This document shows, piece by piece, positions 54,456 through 64,000 of a stretch of DNA of 64,000 nucleotides; the first letter of the stretch is position 1, and each line of letters begins with the position of its first letter. The stretch is from an alpha proteobacterium L41A (GTDB taxonomy: Bacteria; Pseudomonadota; Alphaproteobacteria; Caulobacterales; Caulobacteraceae). The stretch is from assembly GCA_000335735.1 (NCBI GenBank), contig AMYY01000009.1, positions 1 to 64,000 of the forward strand, in the 5' to 3' direction. The translations under genes and the position numbers were made by a program. The notes under the pieces were generated by a model. It worked only from the letters and a program-made list of their open reading frames with translations. It was not told where the DNA came from and ran no database searches.

Positions 54456-57320
54456 CTATTGGGCGGCGGGGGCCGCCGCGCGAACCTCGACGGGGATGCC
54501 CAGGGCGTCCAGCTGCGGCTTGACCACCGAGGCGTCGCCGACCACGACCCAGACGAACTTGGACGGGTCGATGGCGGCCTTGGCGGCGGCGTCCAGCTGG
54601 GCTGCGGTCAGGGCGTTGGTGCGCGCCGCGATCGTTTCCGGATAGTCGTCCGGACGGCCCAGCAGGGCGTTGGAGCGCATGGCGCCCAGGACGGCGGCCG
54701 AAGTCTCGTAGCTGCCGGCCAGACGGCGGGTGTTGCCGTTGATCGTGCGCTCCAGCTCCGCCGCCGTCACGCCCTTGCCGCCCGACAGGAAGTCGTTGAA
54801 CTGCTGGTTCAGGGCTTCGATGGCCGGGCCGGTCTTGTCGGCCTGGACCGGGGCGGTGACCAGATAGGGCACGCGTCCGGCGAACGGATTGACCGAGGCG
54901 TTGACGCCGTAGGACCAGCTCTTGGTCTCACGCAGATCCGAGTTGATGCGCGACAGGAAGTCGTTGCCCAGCACATTGTTCGCCGCGTTCAGCACCAACA
55001 GGTCGTCGGTGCCCGACAGGCTCAGAACCTCGCCGCCCATGATGTAGGATTGTGGCGATTGCGGACGGTCGATCAGCACGATCTTGGGCGTCGCGGCCGG
55101 GATCGGGGTCGAGAAATCCTTGACGGCCTTGGCCGATGCGGGCGGGACCCATTGACCGAAGGCGCTGTCCAGGATCGGCGTCAGCTCGGCCAGGGGGCGG
55201 TCGGAGACGACGAACAGCTTGGCGTTGTCCGGGCGGATCCACTTGGCGTAGTCGGCGCGAATGTCGGCGTCGGTGATCGCCTTGACGCTGGTCTCGTCGC
55301 CGGCGCCGCTGAACGGACGGCCATAGGGGCTGTTCGGGCCATAGATCAGCTCGGGCAGGGCGCGGTTGGCCAGGGCGGCCGGCTGGGTCCGCTCGGCGGC
55401 GATGCGCGACAGGCGGGTGGCGCGAAGGCGCTCCAGCTCGGCCGGGGCGAAGGCGGGATTGCGCACCACTTCGGCCATCAGATCCACCGAAGGCTTCAGA
55501 TTCGGCGTCACCGCCGACAGCTGGACGACCGAACTGTCCATCGTCGCCCCGGTGGTGATGGTTGCGCCCAGGGCTTCCTGCGCCTCGGCCAGCTGCGTGG
55601 CGTTCAGGGTGCGGGTGCCCTCGTCCATCAGGTCCAGCATCAGGGTCTGCAGACCCAGTTTGGACCGGTCGTCGGCGGCCAGACCGGCGTCGAAGTCGAG
55701 CGCGATCTTCGTCGTCGGGGTGGCGTCGCGCTGGGCGTAGATCACCTCCATGCCGTTCGACAGACGGGTGCGCTCGACGGCCGGGAAGTCGACGTTGGCG
55801 ACTTGACCGATCTCGGGCTTGGGCATGCGCGGCTTGCGCTCGATTTCCGGCGCCGGCGTGCGGTTGGCGCCGGACGGCGCGGCGGCAGCCTCCTGATAGG
55901 CTTCGCGCTGGCCAGGCAGGGTGGTCAGCGTATAGGCCGGACGGGTCAGCCACTTCTGCATCGCCGCCTGGACCTGGGCCGGCGTGACGGCGGCGTAGGC
56001 GGCCAGCTGCTTCTTGTAGAACTCCGGATCGCCGGCATAGAGCTGGCCTTCGGCAAGCGCCGTGGCTTTGCCGCCGAAGCCGCCGACCTGTTCCAGGCCC
56101 TGGATGCGGCGCGAGGCGTATTGGGTGACGACGCGGTTGATCTCGTCCTGCGTCGGGCCGTTCGCGATCAGGCCGTTCAGGATTTCACGCATCCGCGCCT
56201 CGACGGCGGCGGGGTCTTCGCCCGGCTTGATCGTGGCGCTCATCTCGAAGATGCCGACGCGGTGGAAGTCGCTGTTGTTGGCGGTGACCGAGACGGCGGT
56301 CTGCTCGCCGCGCACCAGTTCATTGTCCAGGCGTGAGGAGGCCAGGCCGCCCAGCACGGAGGCGGCGACGCTGAGCGGCACGGAATCCGGGTCCAGCATG
56401 CCTGGCACGGCCCAGCTGACATCGATCTTGGCGTTCGACACCCGGTCGTGCGTGGTTTCGCTGAGCGGGGCGGACAGGGTCGGGACCGAGGCCTGGGCGG
56501 GATTGTTCACCGGACCCTTGGCGATCGGGCCGAAGTATTTGTCGGTCAGTTCACGCGCCTTGGCGGGGGTGATGTCGCCAGCCAGCACCAAAACGGCGTT
56601 GTTGGGGCCATAGTTGGAGGTGAACCAGTCGCGCACCGTCTGCATCGAGGCGGCGTCCAGGTCGGCCATCGAACCGATGGTCGAGTGGCGATAGGGGTGG
56701 CCTTCGGGGAACAGCGCTTCCAGCTGCTTGTACTGGTTCAGGCCGTAGGGCTGGTTGTCGCCCTGACGCTTTTCGTTCTGAACGACGCCGCGTTGCAGAT
56801 CGAGCGTCTCCTGGCTGATGGCGCCCAGCATGTAGCCCATGCGGTCGCTTTCCATGAACAGGGCCTGTTCCAGCGCGGGGGTCGGGACCGTCTCGAAATA
56901 GTTGGTGCGGTCGAAATAGGTTGTCCCGTTCATGTCGGTCGCGCCCATGTTGCGCATCGGCGTGAAATAGCTGCCGGGCGCATTTTCCGAACCGCCGAAC
57001 ATCAGGTGTTCGAACAGGTGGGCGAAGCCGGTCTTGCCGCCTGGCTCGTCCTTGGAGCCGACGTTGTACCAGACGGAGACGGCGACGACGGGGGCCTTAT
57101 GATCCTCGTGGACCAGGACGGTCAGGCCGTTGTCGAGGGTGAACTTGGTGTAGGGGATGTCGACTTCGTTGATCAGCTGCGAGACCGGCGCGGCCTGGAC
57201 GGCGGGCGCGGCGGCCTGACCAGCCGCTTGGGCGGCGGGGGCAGGAGCCACGGAGGCCCCGACAGGCGTTGAAACCGCCAGAAGGGCGGCGGCGGCGGCG
57301 AGAGAGCCAGTGCGGCGCAT
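54456..57320 (-). CDS. Exported M16 family metalloprotease, two-domain
   Basis: A 954-residue pitrilysin-like protein with a signal peptide (MRRTGSLAAAAALLAVS). The first M16 domain keeps the inverted zinc motif HxxEH in FAHLFEHLMFGG (101-105). The second domain (VERTRLSNGMEVIYAQRD, LQTLMLDLMDEGT) lacks it and would be the inactive half of the clamp. It acts in the periplasm on peptides. The start at 57320 is the signal peptide; a longer frame to 57443 is not supported. It is divergent from argG. Confidence 0.92.
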   Translation of the reverse strand: MRRTGSLAAAAALLAVSTPVGASVAPAPAAQAAGQAAAPAVQAAPVSQLINEVDIPYTKFTLDNGLTVLVHEDHKAPVVAVSVWYNVGSKDEPGGKTGFAHLFEHLMFGGSENAPGSYFTPMRNMGATDMNGTTYFDRTNYFETVPTPALEQALFMESDRMGYMLGAISQETLDLQRGVVQNEKRQGDNQPYGLNQYKQLEALFPEGHPYRHSTIGSMADLDAASMQTVRDWFTSNYGPNNAVLVLAGDITPAKARELTDKYFGPIAKGPVNNPAQASVPTLSAPLSETTHDRVSNAKIDVSWAVPGMLDPDSVPLSVAASVLGGLASSRLDNELVRGEQTAVSVTANNSDFHRVGIFEMSATIKPGEDPAAVEARMREILNGLIANGPTQDEINRVVTQYASRRIQGLEQVGGFGGKATALAEGQLYAGDPEFYKKQLAAYAAVTPAQVQAAMQKWLTRPAYTLTTLPGQREAYQEAAAAPSGANRTPAPEIERKPRMPKPEIGQVANVDFPAVERTRLSNGMEVIYAQRDATPTTKIALDFDAGLAADDRSKLGLQTLMLDLMDEGTRTLNATQLAEAQEALGATITTGATMDSSVVQLSAVTPNLKPSVDLMAEVVRNPAFAPAELERLRATRLSRIAAERTQPAALANRALPELIYGPNSPYGRPFSGAGDETSVKAITDADIRADYAKWIRPDNAKLFVVSDRPLAELTPILDSAFGQWVPPASAKAVKDFSTPIPAATPKIVLIDRPQSPQSYIMGGEVLSLSGTDDLLVLNAANNVLGNDFLSRINSDLRETKSWSYGVNASVNPFAGRVPYLVTAPVQADKTGPAIEALNQQFNDFLSGGKGVTAAELERTINGNTRRLAGSYETSAAVLGAMRSNALLGRPDDYPETIAARTNALTAAQLDAAAKAAIDPSKFVWVVVGDASVVKPQLDALGIPVEVRAAAPAAQ

Positions 57321-57510
57321 GTGATATCCTCGGGATTGCAGTTGGAGCGGACCATAACGCCGGTCTGCCGCCTGGCAACGCGACCAAATGGAACATGACC
57401 AAAGGTTCACGTTCTCCCCCGCGCGCCCCGGAAAGGGTTGCATCGCCGGACCCCCGGTCTTATGCGCGCGTCAACTCCCCGACTGACCGCCCCTTGCTGA
57501 AAGAGCCGCC

Positions 57511-58749
57511 ATGTCCGCCCCCGCCGACAAGCCCGTCAAGAAAGTCGTCCTCGCCTATTCGGGCGGGCTGGACACCTCGATCATCCTGAAGTGGCTCCAG
57601 ACCGAATATAACGCCGAGGTCGTGACCTTCACCGCCGACCTGGGCCAGGGCGAAGAGTTGGGCCCGGCGCGCGAGAAGGCGCTGAAGCTGGGCATCAAGC
57701 CGGAAAACATCTTCATCGACGACCTGCGCGAGGAGTTCGTGCGCGACTTCGTCTTCCCGATGTTCCGCGCCAACGCCCAGTACGAGGGCGACTATCTGCT
57801 GGGCACCTCCATCGCCCGGCCGCTGATCTCCAAGCGCCAGATCGAGATCGCGCGTCAGGTCGGCGCCGACGCCGTCTGTCACGGGGCGACCGGCAAGGGC
57901 AACGATCAGGTCCGGTTCGAGCTGGGCTACTACGGCCTGAACCCGGATATCCACGTCATCGCCCCCTGGCGCGAGTGGGAGTTCCGCAGCCGCGAGGCCC
58001 TGCTGGACTTCGCCGAGAAGAACCAGATCCCCATCGCCAAGGACAAGCGCGGCGAGGCGCCCTTCAGCGTCGACGCCAACCTTTTGCACTCCTCGTCCGA
58101 GGGCAAGGTGCTGGAAGACCCGGCGGTCGAGGCGCCCGAGTTCGTCCACCAGCGCACGATCAGCCCGGAAGACGCGCCGGACGTGGCGACCGTCATCGAG
58201 ATCGGCTTCGAAAAGGGCGACGCCGTCTCGATCAACGGCGAGGCCATGTCGCCCGCCACGATCCTGACCGCCCTGAACCAGTACGGCCACGACAACGGCA
58301 TCGGCCGTCTGGACCTGGTCGAGAACCGGTTCGTCGGCATGAAGTCGCGTGGCGTTTATGAGACCCCCGGCGGGACCATCCTGATCGCGGCGCACCGCGG
58401 CATCGAAAGCATCACCCTGGACGGCGGCTCCATGCACCTGAAGGACCAGCTGATGCCGAAATACGCCGAGCTGATCTACAACGGTTTCTGGTTCTCGCCC
58501 GAGCGGGAGATGCTGCAGGCTGCCATCGACAAGAGCCAGGAAAACGTCTCCGGCACGGTCAAGGTCAAGCTGTACAAGGGCAATGTCTCGGTCATCGGCC
58601 GCGAAAGCCCCAACAGCCTGTACGATCAGGATCTGGTGACGTTCGAAGAGGGCGTCCAGGCCTATGACCACAAGGACGCGGCCGGCTTCATCAAGCTGAA
58701 TGCCCTGCGCCTGCGCGTCCTGGCCAAGCGCGACGCGCGCAAGAGCTAG
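57511..58749 (+). CDS. argG: Argininosuccinate synthase
   Basis: A 412-residue ArgG with the PP-loop [19 protein letters not shown] and further segments [30 protein letters not shown] and APWREWEF. It joins citrulline and aspartate in arginine synthesis. Its stop TAG shares the four bases CTAG with the stop of the convergent gene. A start at 57511 ([10 protein letters not shown]) is the only good one. Confidence 0.97.
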   Translation: MSAPADKPVKKVVLAYSGGLDTSIILKWLQTEYNAEVVTFTADLGQGEELGPAREKALKLGIKPENIFIDDLREEFVRDFVFPMFRANAQYEGDYLLGTSIARPLISKRQIEIARQVGADAVCHGATGKGNDQVRFELGYYGLNPDIHVIAPWREWEFRSREALLDFAEKNQIPIAKDKRGEAPFSVDANLLHSSSEGKVLEDPAVEAPEFVHQRTISPEDAPDVATVIEIGFEKGDAVSINGEAMSPATILTALNQYGHDNGIGRLDLVENRFVGMKSRGVYETPGGTILIAAHRGIESITLDGGSMHLKDQLMPKYAELIYNGFWFSPEREMLQAAIDKSQENVSGTVKVKLYKGNVSVIGRESPNSLYDQDLVTFEEGVQAYDHKDAAGFIKLNALRLRVLAKRDARKS

Positions 58750-60047
58750 GGCGCCTTATCCGACCGGGCGATCCTGAGGATCGCCCGGTTCCGATCGTCC
58801 GTGACCCAGATCGATCCGTCGGCGGCGACGGCCATGACCACCGGCGCGCCGCGCGGCTGACGACCCGCGATCGTGTCCCAGCCCGGCGTCAGCACCTTGC
58901 CGCGTATGCTGGGCGCGCCGGCGGGATAAGACAGGGCGCCGCGCGGATAGATGGCGTAGCGGCCGCCGATGTCGGTCAGGGGGCGGCCCCCGCTGTCCGT
59001 CTCGGCCGCCACGATCCGGCCGCCCGCGCGACGATAGCCGTGCCAGCTCATCAGCAGCCGGCCGCGCAGTTCGGGAAACATCGCCCCGTCGTAATAGATC
59101 AGGTCCAGCGGCGCGGCGTGGGGCGGCAGCAGGGCCACCGGGCGGTCGCGCTGGCCGCATCGCGTCTGGGCCGCGCTCCAGCCCGGCAGGGGCGTCGCCA
59201 GATCGACGCAATAGGGCCAGCCGTAATGGCCGCCCTGACGCAGCACATTGATCTCGTCATAGGGATGGTCGGGCGTGGTCAGGTCGACCGAGTTCTCGCC
59301 TTGCAGGATCGTGCCCGACGGGTGCCGAACCAGGGCGATGGAGTTCCGCAGGCCCGAGGCGAAGACGGTGCTGTCCTCGGCCCAGCGGCCGTTTCCCAGA
59401 TAGGCGTGGCGCCGCGCCTGGGCCGTCGCCGCGCTGTCGATACAGGCGCCCGCCGCATTGGCGCGCGCCCGGCCTCGCGCATCCACGCAGCGGTCACTGG
59501 GCGCGCCGACATTGACCAGCAGGTCGCCGTTGGCGTCGAAGACGAAGCTGGACAGGGGGTGACGATTGGCGTGCAGCCGATTGTCGGGCAGGTCGCCGAT
59601 CACGGTGCGCACGGTCGCCGCCGGATCGGCCGCGTCGGGGTCCAGCGTCAGGATGCGGTTCATCTCGGACACATAGATGCGCCCGTCCGGCCCGCGCGCC
59701 GCCGTGTGCGGCATGTTCAGTCCCTGGGCCAGCCGTCTCCAGTGCGGCGCACCGTCGGGGCTGAACGACAGCCGCCAGATCGCGCCATTGCCCGGATACC
59801 AGTTGCCCAGATCCGTCACCAACCAGTCGCCATTGGTTAGCGCCAGCAGGCCACGCGGCATTCGCGGTTCCTCGGACCCCGCGCCCTGCCAGACCAGCCC
59901 CAGGCAATAGCCGGGTGCCATGCGCACGGTGGTCATTGGGCGGCCGCCGCAGTCGCCATCGGTGGCATAGGCGCCTTGCGCGGCCCTCGCGCTGACAGGC
60001 GCGGTGACGAGCAGGGACAGCAGGGCCAGAAGGCGGACGGTCTTCAT
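58746..60047 (-). CDS. Exported PQQ-dependent sugar dehydrogenase-like protein
   Basis: A 433-residue protein with a signal peptide (cleavage near ARAAQG) and the beta-propeller pattern of soluble glucose/sorbosone dehydrogenases: [67 protein letters not shown], and [12 protein letters not shown] near the end. These bind PQQ and oxidise sugars in the periplasm. It ends in the same CTAG as argG, with the two stops overlapping on opposite strands. No PQQ synthesis genes are in view. Confidence 0.88.
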   Translation of the reverse strand: MKTVRLLALLSLLVTAPVSARAAQGAYATDGDCGGRPMTTVRMAPGYCLGLVWQGAGSEEPRMPRGLLALTNGDWLVTDLGNWYPGNGAIWRLSFSPDGAPHWRRLAQGLNMPHTAARGPDGRIYVSEMNRILTLDPDAADPAATVRTVIGDLPDNRLHANRHPLSSFVFDANGDLLVNVGAPSDRCVDARGRARANAAGACIDSAATAQARRHAYLGNGRWAEDSTVFASGLRNSIALVRHPSGTILQGENSVDLTTPDHPYDEINVLRQGGHYGWPYCVDLATPLPGWSAAQTRCGQRDRPVALLPPHAAPLDLIYYDGAMFPELRGRLLMSWHGYRRAGGRIVAAETDSGGRPLTDIGGRYAIYPRGALSYPAGAPSIRGKVLTPGWDTIAGRQPRGAPVVMAVAADGSIWVTDDRNRAILRIARSDKAP

Positions 60048-60090
60048 GACGCCAGAAGTCCCGACAGACGGCCCGAGATCAAGTGCGGTG

Positions 60091-61428
60091 TCAGATCAGG
60101 CCCTGCTCGCGCGCCGCTGCCGTCAGGCCGTCGCGAAACTCGGGCGCCGCCAGGGCGATCAGGGCGCGGGCGCGTTCGCTGGACGACTTGCCCTTCAGAT
60201 TGGTCCAGCCGTGTTCGGTGGCGACGATGTGCGTGTCGTTGCGCGGGGTGGTGACCGGCCCGTCCAGACGCGCGACGATGCGAGAGGCCGTCCCCTTCGC
60301 CGCCGTGGAATGACAGGCAATGATCGACTTGCCGCCCTCCGATCCATAGGCGCCGCGCACGAAGTCAAGCTGGCCCCCGGCGGCCGTGAACTGGCGCCCG
60401 TTCAGAAACTCCGAGCAGCAGGCGCCGGTCAGGTCGACCTGAAGCGTGGCGTTGACCGAGATCATCTTCGCATTGCGCGCGATCACGGCCGGGTCGTTCA
60501 CATAGGAGACCGGATGGGCCTCCATGCCGCGATTGCCGTCCAGGAATTCATAAGTGTTGAGGTCGCCCATCGAGAAGGCGAAGACGCCCACGCCCGGATG
60601 CAGGGTCTTGCGGGCATGGTTGGCCACGCCGGCCTGCATCAGCTCGACCAGGCCGGGCGTCAACATCTCTGTGTGAACGCCCAGATCGCGGTGGTCCATC
60701 AGGGCGTCGCAGACGGCGTTGGGCAGGGCGCCGATCCCCATCTGCAGCGTCGCGCCGTCCTCGACCAAGCCCGCGATGATCCGCCCGATGGCCAGGTCCG
60801 CCGGCTGAGGCTCGGGGCGCGGAACGACCAGCAGCGGCGCGGCATGTTCGACGATGCCGGCGACCTGGGACACATGGACGGTGCAGTCGCCGAACACGCG
60901 CGGCATGTGCGGATTGACCTCGACGATCACGGTCTTCGCCGTCTGCGACACCGGCTTGGCGTAGTCGGTGTTGGTGCCGAACGAGAAGAAGCCGTCCGCA
61001 TCCATCGGCGAGACGGTGCAGATCAGCGCATCCACCTTGACCTCGTCGCACAACAGGCGGGGCGACTGCTGAAAGCCCGTGGGGATGAACTGCACGGGGT
61101 TGGGGCGACCCTCCTCGTGCGCGCGCTGTTCCAGCCGGCGTTCGATGGCGCTGTGGAACAGGCTCCAGGGGCGGATCCGGTCCATCAGCTCATAGCGCAG
61201 AACCGTGTCACCCGCGATCGCGGTCGAGAGCAGATAGAAGAGGTTCACATCCTCGACCTCGCCGCGTTCGGCCCGTTCGGCCAGGGCCCTGAGCAGGGCG
61301 GGCGGCTGGGACACGCCGAGCCCCATGGCCACCTTGGCGCCCGAGACGATCAGGGCGGCGGCCTGGTCGGGGGTCTTGAGGCGTTCGGCGTAGAGGGCGG
61401 CGTGGTCCATGGCGTGCGTCTCCGTCAT
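60091..61428 (-). CDS. Acetyl-CoA hydrolase/CoA-transferase family protein
   Basis: A 445-residue CoA-transferase of the 4-hydroxybutyrate/acetate-CoA type. Segments are IVSGAKVAMGLGVSQPPALL, GDCTVHVSQVAGIVEHA, LQMGIGALPNAVCDAL, GVHTEMLTPGLVELM and the late GGQLDFVRGAYGSEGGKSII. The Glu in GACCSEF is at about the catalytic position. It moves CoA between acyl groups; the exact substrates are unknown. It lies between the dehydrogenase and PAP2 genes on the same strand. Confidence 0.9.
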   Translation of the reverse strand: MTETHAMDHAALYAERLKTPDQAAALIVSGAKVAMGLGVSQPPALLRALAERAERGEVEDVNLFYLLSTAIAGDTVLRYELMDRIRPWSLFHSAIERRLEQRAHEEGRPNPVQFIPTGFQQSPRLLCDEVKVDALICTVSPMDADGFFSFGTNTDYAKPVSQTAKTVIVEVNPHMPRVFGDCTVHVSQVAGIVEHAAPLLVVPRPEPQPADLAIGRIIAGLVEDGATLQMGIGALPNAVCDALMDHRDLGVHTEMLTPGLVELMQAGVANHARKTLHPGVGVFAFSMGDLNTYEFLDGNRGMEAHPVSYVNDPAVIARNAKMISVNATLQVDLTGACCSEFLNGRQFTAAGGQLDFVRGAYGSEGGKSIIACHSTAAKGTASRIVARLDGPVTTPRNDTHIVATEHGWTNLKGKSSSERARALIALAAPEFRDGLTAAAREQGLI

Positions 61429-61465
61429 GTCGTCAGACTAGCCTGCCGCACGGCGGATGGCGGGC

Positions 61466-62242
61466 CTAGACTTTGGTCGCGTCGGGCGCAGCTTCGATCG
61501 GGGAGGCTTCGTCCTGCAGCGTCGCGCGGTGGCGCTTCTGCCAGCGCGCCACCCCATAGGCGACCAGCCACAGGGCCATAGCCCAGGCCGCGCCGACCGC
61601 CCAGCCGGCGAAGACGTCGGTGGCCCAGTGGGCGCCCAGATAGATGCGTGTCAGCCCGACCAGCAGAGCCAGCAGAATACCGACGCCCAGGACGAAGACC
61701 TTGAACCGCTCACGCGGGAAGGCGCGGGTCAGCATGACGGCGACGCTGAGATAGAAGACGGTGGACAAGAGGGCGTGGCCGGAGGGGAAGCTGGCGTTGA
61801 TCGTCTCCACCGCCTGAGCGGCGGCGGGTGGACGGGCGCGTTCGAACACCGCCTTCAGGCCTTCCGAGAGCGCGACCCCGCCGGACAGGCCAATGACCAG
61901 CAGCAGGGACGACAGCCATTTCCGTTGGCTCAGCAGAAAGACGATCACGATCAGGGCGAACAGACCCAGCACCGAGATGCCGCCCAACGAGGTGATATCC
62001 GCCGCAGCCTCCTTCAGCCACCACGGCCCCCACGGCCGGCCCGGATCGTCGGCGTAGGGCCGCATCAACGCCAGGACATGAAGGTCGAAGGCCTGGCCTT
62101 CGCCCTCGGTCATCTCATCGGCGAGACCGGCGAAGGTCAGAACGCCGCCGGCGACGACCAATAGGGCCAGAAGCGCGGCGATTTCCGTGCGGGCGACCGT
62201 CAGGGCGCGCATCGAAAAGGCGCGTAAGTCAGAAAGCGTCAT
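61466..62242 (-). CDS. PAP2-family membrane phosphatase
   Basis: A 258-residue integral membrane phosphatase with about six hydrophobic helices. The three PAP2 signature motifs are present: KAVFERARPP, PSGHALLS and RIYLGAHWATDVFAGW. Members remove phosphate from phosphatidic acid or undecaprenyl pyrophosphate. The ATG at 62242 is chosen over the TTG at 62260. Confidence 0.92.
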   Translation of the reverse strand: MTLSDLRAFSMRALTVARTEIAALLALLVVAGGVLTFAGLADEMTEGEGQAFDLHVLALMRPYADDPGRPWGPWWLKEAAADITSLGGISVLGLFALIVIVFLLSQRKWLSSLLLVIGLSGGVALSEGLKAVFERARPPAAAQAVETINASFPSGHALLSTVFYLSVAVMLTRAFPRERFKVFVLGVGILLALLVGLTRIYLGAHWATDVFAGWAVGAAWAMALWLVAYGVARWQKRHRATLQDEASPIEAAPDATKV

Positions 62243-62425
62243 GGCCGAGCCAACGGCCAAGCTGGGCAGTCGTTCCGATCACGCGTTCGTGATCACGCCG
62301 TCGCAGGCGCGTAAAACGAACGTGCTGGCTTGCGTGCGGGCTTTTCCCCAGACGGCTGGGACTTGTCCGACCGATTCGCCCACAATGGTCGCCGTCAACC
62401 CGTTGACGGGTCATTAGGCATATGC

Positions 62426-62441
62426 GCCCTATATGTGGGCT
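62426..62441 (+). promoter_or_regulatory. Candidate NrdR box upstream of nrdA
   Basis: GCCCTATATGTGGGCT matches the core of the NrdR box (CTATAT-T-G), at 10 of 16 positions, 75 nt before the nrdA start. Together with the site before nrdB it suggests common repression by NrdR. The rest of the 62243-62515 gap shows no gene. Confidence 0.45.
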
Positions 62442-62515
62442 CGGGGAGCGCAGAGGCCACAAGATGATGTGGTCGCGGCGCGGGCGGCTCAAACGACTTT
62501 TTGTTCAGGACGCAG

Positions 62516-64000
62516 ATGACCATGGCTGGCGGCGAGGCATTGAAGACGACGGAATTCCAAGGCGTTGCGGCGACGCCGACGCCGGAGCGCCCCCACCTGA
62601 CCGTGGTCAAATCGGTCCAGGTCGACCGCTCGCGCGACGATCTGCTGACCGACTTCGGCAAGAAGACTCTGGAAGATCGCTATCTGCTGCCGGGCGAAAG
62701 CTATCAGGACATGTTCGCCCGCGTCTCGACCGCCTTCTCGGACGACGCCGAACACGCCCAGCGCCTGTATGACTATATGAGCCGCCTGTGGTTCATGCCG
62801 GCGACCCCGGTCCTGTCGAACGGCGGCGCGGATCGCGGCCTGCCGATCTCCTGCTTCCTGAACGCGGTGGGCGACAGCCTGGACGGCATCCAGAACGTCT
62901 GGAACGAGAACGTGGCCCTGGCCTCCAACGGCGGCGGCATCGGCACCTATTGGGGCGGCGTCCGATCCATCGGCGAAAAGGTGAAGGGCGCGGGCAAGAC
63001 GTCGGGCATCATCCCCTTCATCCGCGTGATGGACAGCCTGACGCTGGCGATCAGCCAGGGTTCGCTGCGTCGCGGCTCGGCCGCCGTCTATCTGGACATC
63101 CACCATCCGGAAATCGAAGAGTTTCTGGAGATCCGCAAACCGTCGGGCGACTTCAATCGCAAGTCCCTGAACCTGCACCACGGCATCAACGTCACCGATG
63201 AGTTCATGGAGGCGGTCAAGGTCGGCGGAACCTTCGACTTGAAATCGCCCAAGGACGGCGCGGTCATGAAGACCGTCGACGCCCGTTCGCTGTGGACCAA
63301 GCTGCTGGACATCCGCATGCAGACCGGCGAGCCCTATCTGATCTTCTCGGACACGGTGAACCGCCAGATGGCGCCGCACCAGCGCGACCTGGGCCTGAAG
63401 GTCAAACAGTCGAACCTGTGCGCCGAGATCATGCTGCACACCGGCCGCGACCACCTGGGCGTGGACCGGACCGCCGTCTGCTGCCTGTCGTCGGTGAACG
63501 CCGAGACCTTCCTGGAGTGGCGCGAGGAGCCGCGCTTCGTCGAGGACCTGATGCGGTTCCTGGACAATGTGCTGGAGGACTTCATCCGCCGCGCCCCGCC
63601 CGCCATGGCCGCCGCCGTCTATTCGGCCAAGCGCGAGCGTTCGGTGGGTCTGGGCCTGATGGGCTTCCACTCCTTCCTGCAGGGTCAGGGCGTGGCCTTC
63701 GAAAGCGCCATGGCCAAGTCGTGGAACATGCGTCTGTTCAAGCATCTGCGACGCGAGGCCGACAAGGCCAGCCGCCTGCTGGCCGAAGAGAAGGGCCCGT
63801 GCCTGGACGCCGAGGAGCGCGGCGTGATGGAGCGCTTCAGCCACAAGCTGGCCATCGCCCCCACCGCCTCGATCTCGATCATCTGCGGCGGCACCTCCGC
63901 CGGCATCGAGCCGATCCCGGCCAACATCTACACCCACAAGACCCTGTCGGGCTCGTTTGCTGTCAAGAACCCCTATCTGGAGCGCCTGCTCGACGAAAAG
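62516..64000 (+). CDS. nrdA: Ribonucleotide reductase class I, alpha subunit (5' part)
   Basis: The first 495 codons of NrdA; the gene continues past the window end, so it has no stop here. The active site is visible: Cys113 in GLPISCFLN, Asn300-Leu-Cys302-Ala-Glu304 (NLCAE), and the third Cys in CCLSSVNAE (322-323). It reduces ribonucleoside diphosphates with NrdB. Starts are ATG at 62516, with AGGA 5 nt before it, or 62522. The N-terminus has only about 45 residues before the catalytic domain and lacks the ~90-residue ATP-cone of the E. coli enzyme; a stop at 62465 in the same frame excludes a longer protein. Confidence 0.96.
   Translation, partial: MTMAGGEALKTTEFQGVAATPTPERPHLTVVKSVQVDRSRDDLLTDFGKKTLEDRYLLPGESYQDMFARVSTAFSDDAEHAQRLYDYMSRLWFMPATPVLSNGGADRGLPISCFLNAVGDSLDGIQNVWNENVALASNGGGIGTYWGGVRSIGEKVKGAGKTSGIIPFIRVMDSLTLAISQGSLRRGSAAVYLDIHHPEIEEFLEIRKPSGDFNRKSLNLHHGINVTDEFMEAVKVGGTFDLKSPKDGAVMKTVDARSLWTKLLDIRMQTGEPYLIFSDTVNRQMAPHQRDLGLKVKQSNLCAEIMLHTGRDHLGVDRTAVCCLSSVNAETFLEWREEPRFVEDLMRFLDNVLEDFIRRAPPAMAAAVYSAKRERSVGLGLMGFHSFLQGQGVAFESAMAKSWNMRLFKHLRREADKASRLLAEEKGPCLDAEERGVMERFSHKLAIAPTASISIICGGTSAGIEPIPANIYTHKTLSGSFAVKNPYLERLLDEK

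Noticed and set aside
1..64000. Search for CRISPR arrays, integrases, transposases, toxin-antitoxin pairs and phage genes
   Set aside because: No regularly spaced repeats and no recognisable mobile-element or defence proteins; the only repeats are short hairpins and tandem motifs.

Overview
The window reads as a stretch of a chromosome from a Caulobacterales alphaproteobacterium, most likely Brevundimonas or a close relative. The grounds are high GC (roughly two thirds by eye), dense coding with many 1-4 bp stop/start overlaps, a lipoprotein of the CC0125/CC1285 type, a kinase with the domain plan and signature motifs of Caulobacter ShkA, and the compact rpmH-rnpA-yidC-engB order. I see no prophage, insertion sequence, CRISPR array, plasmid function or recognised defence island; it is core chromosome with a few accessory or oddly built loci. 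Layout: 1-4.4 kb holds two tiny reverse-strand genes, a ZnuD-like TonB receptor with a candidate Fur/Zur-type operator, tRNA-Arg(CCG), and an SDR-phhB pair. 4.4-8.9 kb holds a Crp/Fnr regulator, ubiE-ubiB (ubiquinone), a small exported protein, and arfB with a DUF188 gene on the other strand. 9-12.7 kb holds a tandem pair of exported amidohydrolases, one of which seems to have lost its metal ligands, and trmB. 12.8-21.1 kb holds a chemoreceptor and the rimP-nusA-ylxR-infB transcription/translation operon, with a promoter and an attenuator-like hairpin in its leader. 21.3-26.4 kb holds DUF2141 and carotenoid-oxygenase exported proteins, an acyltransferase, a CHAP protein, kynA and a ferritin-like bundle protein. 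26.5-30.3 kb holds trmD-rplS, a DUF885 peptidase gene broken by an in-frame amber codon, an entericidin and a YidB-like gene. 30.4-37.99 kb holds ampG, a ShkA-like hybrid kinase, comM, gshB, a Trm112-like gene, a LON-domain gene and a CnoX/YbbN-type thioredoxin; two copies of a 32-nt hairpin sit directly before gshB and the LON gene. 38-44.6 kb is the most accessory-looking part: an AT-richer orphan exported protein, a ProX-type editing protein, a DUF6065 gene, a lipoprotein, a LysE exporter, a palindromic intergenic repeat, two related small exported proteins, and a metallophosphoesterase paired with a nucleotidyltransferase. 44.6-51.2 kb holds a MASE1 hybrid kinase, nrdB, small genes, and a sensor kinase overlapping a TVP38/DedA membrane protein. 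51.2-64 kb holds rpmH-rnpA-yidC-engB, a large M16 protease, argG, a PQQ-type dehydrogenase, a CoA-transferase, a PAP2 phosphatase and the 5' part of nrdA, which runs off the window. Functionally, the window supplies gene-expression machinery (rimP, nusA, infB, trmD, rplS, trmB, arfB, rpmH, rnpA), membrane-protein insertion (yidC), deoxynucleotide synthesis (nrdA and nrdB, about 15 kb apart), quinone and glutathione synthesis, envelope functions and several two-component sensors. The points most worth a second look are the amber-interrupted DUF885 gene, the rimP leader attenuator, the covarying hairpin pair at 36.07 and 37.05 kb, the nucleotidyltransferase/phosphoesterase pair, the ShkA-like kinase, and a ribonucleotide reductase with no visible ATP-cone.
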